From positions 1-64,000 of the forward strand of contig AJFK01000171.1 in the NCBI GenBank assembly GCA_000467715.1: a stretch of 64,000 bases of DNA, read 5' to 3'. The notes beneath the pieces were generated by a model. The model worked only from the letters and a program-made list of their open reading frames with translations, was not told where the DNA came from and ran no database searches. The position numbers were made by a program, and so were the translations under genes. Position 1 is the stretch's first letter. Each line of letters starts with the position of its first letter. Below, piece by piece: positions 57,523 to 64,000 of this stretch. This stretch comes from Hysterium pulicare CBS 123377 (lineage: Eukaryota; Ascomycota; Dothideomycetes; Hysteriales; Hysteriaceae).

Positions 57523-59269
57523 TTATATTCTTATTTCTTTCTCCTTAGAGTCATCTTCTCCGTCATTCGCTGTACTTTCATTGATGTGCAACTGATTTTC
57601 TTCATCGACTATAACACAAGTGGGAGGCTCGGCAGCCTTCGTTTTTTGTTTCGCCTCTGCTTCAATTCTCCATTGCATCCCCCTTTTCATAATGAGAAAC
57701 ACCATCGAAATCAGCACCACATACACCAATCCAATGAATGTGAACGCCCAACCAGGATTCATCGCTTGAACCATTGGGATGATAGCGGCTGAGCCTCCGG
57801 CAGACATGAGGCACCGGACAAAATTCACAGCAGCCGTCGCAGTTGCTGCTTTGTCCCGGTGCAGATCGATCAGTAGCGTATTCGTGTTGTTGAAAGCGGT
57901 CGAGAAGCCGAAGCCGATGAAGAAGAGCGCGACCTCCGGTCCTGCGATGTGAGTCCTGAACTTGAGGGTCCAGCCAAATAAAAAGAGTGCCGCGGTTCCA
58001 ATAACATGGCCCGGTAAAACGATCTGCAACCGGACTTCTTCGATGGGGAAGTGCCGAAGGTTTTGTTGCTTGCCTTTACTGACAGCCATGCCGAGACGCT
58101 GGGCGTGACGTCGAAAGTTCCAGTCGAGCACGTGGCCCATGGTGAGCGCGGAAAGCAAGCTTCCTGTCCCCAAGGAAATATAACAAAGACCAACCTTTAG
58201 CTCGTTGAGATTATAGGCTTCCTTGAACGTATCCGGGACACAGCCCGTTACCATCATCATACCAGTGAAAAATAAGCCATTGTAGATGAGGATAATGCAG
58301 CTTTCTTTCTCGCCAAGAATTTGCAGTGTCCGCAGTGGATTCGGGAACCTGAATTTGCGCTTTTTAGATGGGGTTGTTGAGTGGTCATCCGAGACGTTAT
58401 TAACGTCTCGAGAGTGCTTCCGTTGCTGAAGGTAGCCGAGGATGGATTGATTGACTCCTTTCGCGGGAATCGACCCGTTGCCAACAACATTGCGGCATGT
58501 CTCTGGAAAGAAAAATGTAAAGATCACGAGCAAGCAAGAAGCGTATATTACAAGAAACCAAAAGATGGAGCGCCACCCGAGATACTGAGCCAGCAGACCC
58601 CCAATTGTAGGGCCGAACGCGGGGCCGAAAAGGAGGCCGGCAGTGGCGTAGCCCATGTACCTTCCCCTTTCCGCAGATGTGGAAATGTCGGCGACGACAG
58701 CAATTGAAAGAGCGATAGAAGCGCTACATCCTGTTGCCTGGACCATTCGCAGGACTAATAACGCCGCGTAATTTGTTTGCAGAGCAAGGCCAATGTTGGC
58801 GACGATGAAGATGATGAAGCAGATGATGAAAGACAAACGACGGCCGCTATTATCGGACATGCCAGCAAGGACAGAAGGAGCAATTGCTTGAGCAATCTGC
58901 TAGTATTAGCGGACAAAAGATGTAAATCTTTAGCTTAAGGAAGAAACGAACCATATACGTGGTGAGAGAAAGATTCACCATCGCCGGGGAAACATTTAAT
59001 TGTTTGGCTAACACGTTCAATACTGGATAAAAAGTTGTCGCTCCAAAGGGTGATATGATCGCAGATACGGAGACCGAGGCAACTATGAACATCTTCGATT
59101 TTGGGCTGAAAATCGAGTATGGCGGTCCAGAAACATGACGGGTTAGGGCATGACGATGCGCTGCGGGAACTGGCTCTGCGTTTTTCTCCAAGTCAATACC
59201 CTCACAGCCTTGTTTCAAGTCCAAGCCAGGTGTTGCGGGCAGGACAGAGACATCGTTCGAGATGCTCAT
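57523..59269 (-). CDS. MFS drug:H+ antiporter (DHA1 family)
   Basis: Predicted 564 aa from two exons (59269-58952 and 58899-57523). The N-terminal tail is hydrophilic. Helices then carry FGATTFYPVLNVLAKQLNVS, GMSDNSGRRLSF (loop 2-3 motif), RMVQATGCSASIALSIAVVA (antiporter motif) and GYATAGLLFGPAFGPTIGG (motif C, typical of DHA1 exporters), with GWRSIFWFL after it. A long central loop separates the two six-helix halves. It resembles quinidine/polyamine/drug exporters of yeasts and moulds. It is probably a plasma-membrane efflux pump. There is no obvious partner gene. Confidence 0.92.
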
Positions 59270-60356
59270 CTCCGCTGTAGGAGGTGTGTGTGTCTACTCA
59301 GGAAATGTTCCCTATGTATCGTTGCATATACAGTCCTGTTCGACTTGAAGAAGAAGGCATATGGGTGTTTAAGACAAATTTAAAAATGCATGTTCTCGCT
59401 GAATGATACGGGGACTGTGAAATGTAGGTTTGAAGACGCGGCATTGTGCAGAGCTAAAGTAGTTATTCCCACCCACGCCGACCTTATCCATGAGATCAAC
59501 GTCGATCCATAAGACTGTTACCAGGAAGAGATCTAGTCCGACCCGTGGTACTGCGAGATGGTTGCATATGCCGACTTATCCGCCACTAGCGGGCACGCGA
59601 TGCGGAGAGAAAAGAGCTTGAGACGCTGATATGGGCGGATAGAGAACCCATGAACGTGCGGTCTGGAGAGAAGCGTCAAATAAGAGTTCCGCCGGATAGC
59701 CGAATAACGCATGGATCATACTTAAAGCTGTTAGAAGAAAGGCAATCCGAAAAGGATTCTGGAAAGCAGTCCGAAGATACGAGTGGGGAGACAGAAGTTG
59801 AGGAGCCGAGGAGCCGAGTCCGACATCGCCTCTACTTTTCGAGCACGTGATGAAGACAAGAATGATTGCTTTCTGTCTCTTTCGAGTGTCAGCAATAACT
59901 TTATCTCTCAATCGCGAACACAAGAGGTGCGCAGCGAGTGATATCGATGGTTATCACATCAACCCCTTGATCAACCAGATACTCAACCCCATCCTTCTGT
60001 TCCTTCTTATAATTTGAATTGAACGCCCAAGCCCTCTCGCTTGTTAACCATATACAAGTCTAACCCTGAGTGCTTGTGGGGTAGCTGGCTAATGGGGAGG
60101 TTGATTTAAGGTTGACTTTGTAGGCAAAACACGAAATGCATCACGTGCTAGTAGAAACCGTCACCCAATCAGAGTCCAGACATGGCCAATTGGAGCCCAA
60201 GTTTAACTCGGAATAAGCAGAGCTTCGCGGCAAGTAAACGCTCTTGTTTCTATATTATTTTTTGTCCTTCAAACCTCCATTACGTCCGTGGCGGCGACGT
60301 TTCTCCGGATTTGATGCATCATCATTATCAACCTACAGTGCGGCAGTGTCTCACTA
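59270..60356. other. Intergenic region
   Basis: About 1.1 kb between the transporter promoter and the end of the surface protein gene. No feature is supported. Confidence 0.45.
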
Positions 60357-61290
60357 TCATTTTTTGCTGCACTGGATACAAAGTCCTATCAACATGAGGA
60401 GAATAGTCAAAAGACCAATTCCGAGCCCCACCCCCAACGCGATCTTGTCGCTCCTGCTAAGCCCTTTAGATCCTGCCTCTACGGTGACGACGGCCGCTTG
60501 TGTCACTCTAGTAACCGTCTGCGTGGTAGGAGTTCCCTTTGAGTCTGTCGTTGTAAGCGTCATCACCTCTGTATAATCCACGACTACCACACTGTTAGGT
60601 ACGTAGACCTTTTTCAGCAACATTTAGCAACTTACCAGATGGAATGACTGTCGAAGTAATGATCTCTGGGCCATTCACAGTGGCCCAACTTTCCGTAACG
60701 GATGGCTGCACTGCCGTGGCACTCCACGCTGCCCTCAATGAACTCACGTCTACGTCCTTACACAACGGGAGCGCTTTTTCAACGTTCGGCCTGTAGTTGC
60801 CCGCCGCAATTCTATCCGTCGCCAGACTCCACCATGCATCCCCTCTGCCTGTCCCATCCACCCAGAGACACATAGCTCCTTTGAGGCCTGCGCCTGTTTG
60901 CGACATCGCAAAGCAAAGACATACTTCATATCCGCCTCCCACGCGTGCGTCCTTGAGTCTTGTACCCGTAGTGTCATAGAGAGCTAAGTTGTCGACAGAG
61001 TTGTTGCCAAAGGCATCCATCGCCGGCGTACAGCGGCCGCTGATATCAAGGGGTCCCGAGAAGCGCGAATCTGTGCCGAGGTTACCGCACAATGGTTCAT
61101 AACGTATGGCCTGGTATGCAAGTCCCGGATAGCCGGTCACGCTATTTGCCGCTCCATCCATGGTGAAGAGAAACGGGTTGTTATTCGTTTCATCGGCAAG
61201 AGCCTGGTCTTGATAAAGGGATAGCGATATCATGGTCAATGTATATAACAAAGACCTCTGAAACGCCGTGTATCTCGGATATCGCCACAT
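60357..61290 (-). CDS. Secreted single-pass membrane protein of unknown function
   Basis: Predicted 288 aa from two exons (61290-60636 and 60568-60357) joined by a canonical intron (GTAAGT, CTAAC branch, TACAG). A signal-like start (RSLLYTLTMISLSLYQDQAL) precedes an extracellular domain with about seven cysteines, including YEPLCGNLG, GRCTPAMDAFG, YEVCLCFAM and GAMCLWVDGTG. A Ser/Thr-rich stalk follows (EVMTLTTTDSKGTPTTQTVT), then a C-terminal helix (IALGVGLGIGLLTILLMLIG) and a very short basic tail. This layout (ectodomain, stalk, one helix) recalls wall-stress sensors or adhesins, but no domain is recognised. An upstream ATG at 61437 is possible and would add 49 residues. Confidence 0.72.
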
Positions 61291-61824
61291 TGAGACTTTT
61301 GACAGGCCGAATCTCCATGTAGCAAAGCTAGAGAAAAGAGTACAATGTAACAAGTATTTGAAGGAACGAGGTAGGTTGTGCCCAGACATTTGCGGCTGAG
61401 AGTACGAAGGCAGAATCGATATAAGCCACGGCGCCATAATTTCAGCCTATCGCTTGGCAATTTGTAGTTATGCAGCAACGACATAATTTTGATAGGCCAG
61501 TCGCAAGAGTTTTTAATTTACTAACGTTGGTAGGAGCCCTGTCTCGCACGTATTCCATACAGAGCCAAGCACAACACTAACACCACAGCGCATAAGAGGT
61601 AAGAGAGTATTTCACAGTACTTAAACTTCTTTTCTTCCTGAAATACTTTCTAGATTTAAGATGCTTCTCGCCACTTTCTGGCGATTGAATATCAGTAGTA
61701 GAGATATCTCGTAATCGATAAAGAGGGGGCAGAAATCTGAGAGCTACTACACTAATAAGTATAGAGCACTAAAACAATACGATTACCCACTCAATCCTCC
61801 TACCCGAAGCAATGTCTAAGAAGA
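61291..61824. other. Intergenic region
   Basis: About 530 bases upstream of the surface protein gene and downstream of the TPR gene. No feature seen. Confidence 0.45.
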
Positions 61825-62505
61825 CTATCCCACAGGCACAATCTTCAAATTCTCAATCCTCTCCCTGACCACACCCATCGCCTCCATCTCCTTCTCCCTA
61901 GATTTTCCAAACTTCCCCCCTTTCCTCCCCTCCACCATCTCAAACCCTTCTCCATTCAACTTCCCCGCATCATCGAACTTCCCCTCCCTCGCCGACACCT
62001 CCATCAACAGCCTCAAGTTGCCCAATACCTGCGGACTATCGTAGCCAATCTTCTCTTGCAGCCTGGGAAGCATACGGCCGAGCAGCGTCTCCGCTTCCGC
62101 ATATCGGCCTTGATCGGAGTAGACGAAGCAGAGATTATGCTCGGCCGCCAGCGCAGATCCCGGGCCTGATTTCTTCTCGCGGAGTGAGATGTGTTGGCGG
62201 TAGGTCTGTTCGGCTTCGGTATGTTGGGCGAGTTCATGTTGGACCATGGCTAAGGCGAGTATGGTCTTGAGGGTGGCGTCGTCGTCCTGCCCAAGGGTTG
62301 ATTGTCTAGTAATGAGGTCCTCTTTCAACGCCTCTTTAATGATTTGAAACTTGGATTCGTTGTCCATGTCGACGGAAATCGGGATCTTCGCCATGTCTTC
62401 CGGCGTCATTGTAAGCGTAACGGCGTTGTACATGTTTTTGGTAGAGGCCCAGGGGTGATCCGCTGGAAGGACTGGTGGCTCCCAAGGAAATTTAGTCTCA
62501 GCCAT
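61825..62505 (-). CDS. Tetratricopeptide-repeat protein
   Basis: Single-exon 226-aa protein. After a non-repetitive N-terminus, residues ~60-190 contain at least three TPR-like helix pairs: ATLKTILALAMVQHELAQHT then AEQTYRQHISLREK, ALAAEHNLCFVYSDQGRYAE with AETLLGRMLPRLQEK, and QVLGNLRLLMEVSAREGKFD. This matches kinesin-light-chain-type repeats found at the C-terminus of many fungal NLR or stand-alone proteins. It is probably a protein-binding scaffold. Stand-alone copies of this size are common in Pezizomycotina. Function unknown. Confidence 0.82.
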   Translation of the reverse strand: MAETKFPWEPPVLPADHPWASTKNMYNAVTLTMTPEDMAKIPISVDMDNESKFQIIKEALKEDLITRQSTLGQDDDATLKTILALAMVQHELAQHTEAEQTYRQHISLREKKSGPGSALAAEHNLCFVYSDQGRYAEAETLLGRMLPRLQEKIGYDSPQVLGNLRLLMEVSAREGKFDDAGKLNGEGFEMVEGRKGGKFGKSREKEMEAMGVVRERIENLKIVPVG

Positions 62506-62862
62506 GGCGATAACGATAGAAGTAAGAGGCTGTTTTTGAAGTTGCAGATAACTGCTTGGAGATGACTGAACGGTTTCGATGTTTTACCACCCTTCTTATA
62601 TATTGCTTCTGAGATGAAAGAATTGTGCTGCCTAAAAAATACAATAGCCTCTTCCTAGCTCATAATGGTGGAAAGATACAGTTTCGGGATTGGGTGAGGC
62701 AGATTCCTCCAATCACATGCGGGGTAATGCTGATTTCTGATTTCTGAGGGTCACCATGGAAACCGGTGCGTTTAAGCACTGCATGTTCTGTATTGTACTG
62801 TACATATTATGCTATGACATTTTTGGAAAAGAATCATTGAACACAAATTCCTACCTCTCCAT
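62506..62862. other. Intergenic region
   Basis: About 355 bases between the TPR gene promoter and the end of the deacetylase gene. Nothing further seen. Confidence 0.45.
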
Positions 62863-64000
62863 TTACATGACACTTATTGCCTTAGAAAGCTTAAAGGTCT
62901 GCGATTTACCTTTCAGCGTAACCCACAACGTCAACGGATCACTCCCAACTTGCTCCTTGGTCGCCGTGCCCGCATTCGAGACTGCACCCGGGACAGTCAC
63001 CGGAATCGATGTTGAGCATTTGCTATTAGCGGCGCCCACTGTGACACTAGTGATCGTTTTGCGGTCCTTGGAGAGCTGATAAGACATGTTGGGGGCACAT
63101 TGGTCTCTGGTCATGCGCGCAATCCACGCGAGGGCGATGTCGTCGTGTTTGAGAGTGATCATGGGCCAGGTAGTCCTGACCCCTATTAGATTGACGTTTT
63201 CTAATATGGTGAGGGGGTGAATGCTTACAATCGAATCATCTCTTGAACCACCGTCTCCACCCATGCCGTGAGTAGTGAGTATTTTTTCGTAACACCGTTG
63301 ACGGTAATTGAGGGGACATCGGATATACGGAGATTTGCTTGATGAAACATGAATCTAATTTGTTAGTTAGCAGAAAATAATCTTAGGTCTCGACGACTGA
63401 ACTTACGGATCCCAGTGGAGGCCAAGAAGATGTCTGGTGTTCACTTCTCGGGCATCATCGAGTAAATCATCAAACGTTCCTTTGCCAGCTGAAGTAGCAA
63501 TCCACTCGTTTACTGTACAACTTGGAAGGTCACAGTTGTAGTAGATCGTGGTTGCCCAACGACCAATAATATATAATCCAGCATATCCGTTTGTGGTTAC
63601 ATTGGTAATGAGGGGCCAGAAAGGGCTGAGCTGTTCATGATGTCAGCTAGGCGTGAAAAGTTGACGAATTTGGGTGTTCATACTGGACTCATAAGGATAG
63701 GTCGAGTGTTATCTCCAACAACGTACTTAATCCCATTTCCCAGCCAAGCTCTGATTGCGTCTCCATTATGGAGTCCCGTGATTGCAGGTGGAATGATGCC
63801 ATTGGGAGAGAAATTGTCTCCTGCACTTATGCCAACTTGCGCCAGCCACTTTTGATTCCAGGTGATCTCCTTCAGGACATCAGAATACGTGGCATTGTCC
63901 TCGTCTTCATGTGTGCTGAACAATATTAGTACCCCGCGGCATAATTTTACCTCATTCTCGAACTTACAATGTATGCTGCGATTTGTCAGTTCATGAACCA
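62863..64000 (-). CDS. Agd3-like exopolysaccharide deacetylase (CE18), 5' part cut by window
   Basis: C-terminal part only, about 300 codons, from exons 63975-63968 (8 nt), 63915-63684, 63630-63407, 63354-63229 and 63175-62863, all in phase. Upstream exons lie beyond base 64000. The joined sequence has QHTFTHEDED-type HTFTH metal motif, then NATYSDVLKEITWNQKWL, GIIPPAITGLHNGDAIRAWL, VVGDNTRPILMSP, TRHLLGLHWDPFMFHQANLR and MITLKHDDIALAWIARM. This is the conserved series of the fungal Agd3 family, the secreted enzyme that partly de-N-acetylates galactosaminogalactan in Aspergillus. The C-terminal ~90 residues form a Ser/Thr-rich beta domain. The Q before HTFTH is from sequence preceding the small exon in one reading and is uncertain. 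Confidence 0.86.

Noticed and set aside
59576-59923. A minus-strand 115-codon frame as a small gene
   Set aside because: No conserved features, and the plus strand is open over much of the same span. Treated as intergenic.
60595-60636. A 40-nt intron or frameshift in the surface protein
   Set aside because: A canonical 67-nt intron (GTAAGT, CTAAC, TACAG) from 60635 to 60569 explains the frame change.

Overview
The window reads as nuclear DNA of a filamentous ascomycete (Pezizomycotina). Nearly every gene is split by short introns of about 44-130 nt with GT-AG ends and CTAAC/CTGAC-type branch sites. The families are typical of the group: three Zn2Cys6 regulators, a SAT4/PTH11-like membrane protein, two P450s, an EthD protein, a CmcJ-like oxidase, a NACHT/STAND relic, a sedolisin and an Agd3-like deacetylase. 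I cannot place the genus. All exon joins given here were worked out by eye from splice consensus, reading phase and family similarity.

Bases 1-18.4 kb look like a drimane-type terpenoid gene cluster that is partly decaying. It holds a SAT4 membrane protein (-), an EthD-domain protein (+), a HAD/terpene-cyclase fusion with a DLDTTS motif (-), a P450 (+), an SDR (+), then a decayed block (O-methyltransferase N-terminal fragment, CmcJ/AsaB-like gene with frame breaks, ABC-transporter C-terminal fragment), and finally a Zn2Cys6 regulator (-) and a cupin (+).

After a 2.85-kb stretch with no gene comes a compact cell-surface polysaccharide group at 21.2-27.2 kb: a multi-pass GT2 polysaccharide synthase (-), a GT25 glycosyltransferase (-) and, divergent from it, a CE4 polysaccharide deacetylase (+). 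Two diverged copies of an unidentified ~135-bp repeat lie in opposite orientation at 12.4 and 27.4 kb and bracket this block together with the regulator and cupin.

From 28 to 47.3 kb the genes are a putatively exported protein of unknown function, a sedolisin (S53) protease, an NtaA/SnaA-type flavin monooxygenase, a CYP504-like P450, an NCS1 nucleobase/allantoin-type permease, a Zn2Cys6 regulator, a trans-enoyl-reductase-like dehydrogenase, an alpha/beta hydrolase and an SDR. Part of this may be a catabolic group for an aromatic or nitrogen-containing compound (inference).

From 47.7 to 55.2 kb an intracellular GH3 beta-glucosidase (-) and an MFS sugar transporter (+) diverge from a 605-bp promoter that carries repeated CGGAG elements. 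A Zn2Cys6 regulator lies next to the transporter, so this looks like a cellodextrin or glucoside uptake unit. Further right are a broken NACHT/STAND gene, a DHA1 drug:H+ antiporter, a single-pass surface protein, a TPR protein and, cut by the window edge, the C-terminal half of an Agd3-like (CE18) exopolysaccharide deacetylase. I saw no tRNA, rRNA, CRISPR or intact transposon.
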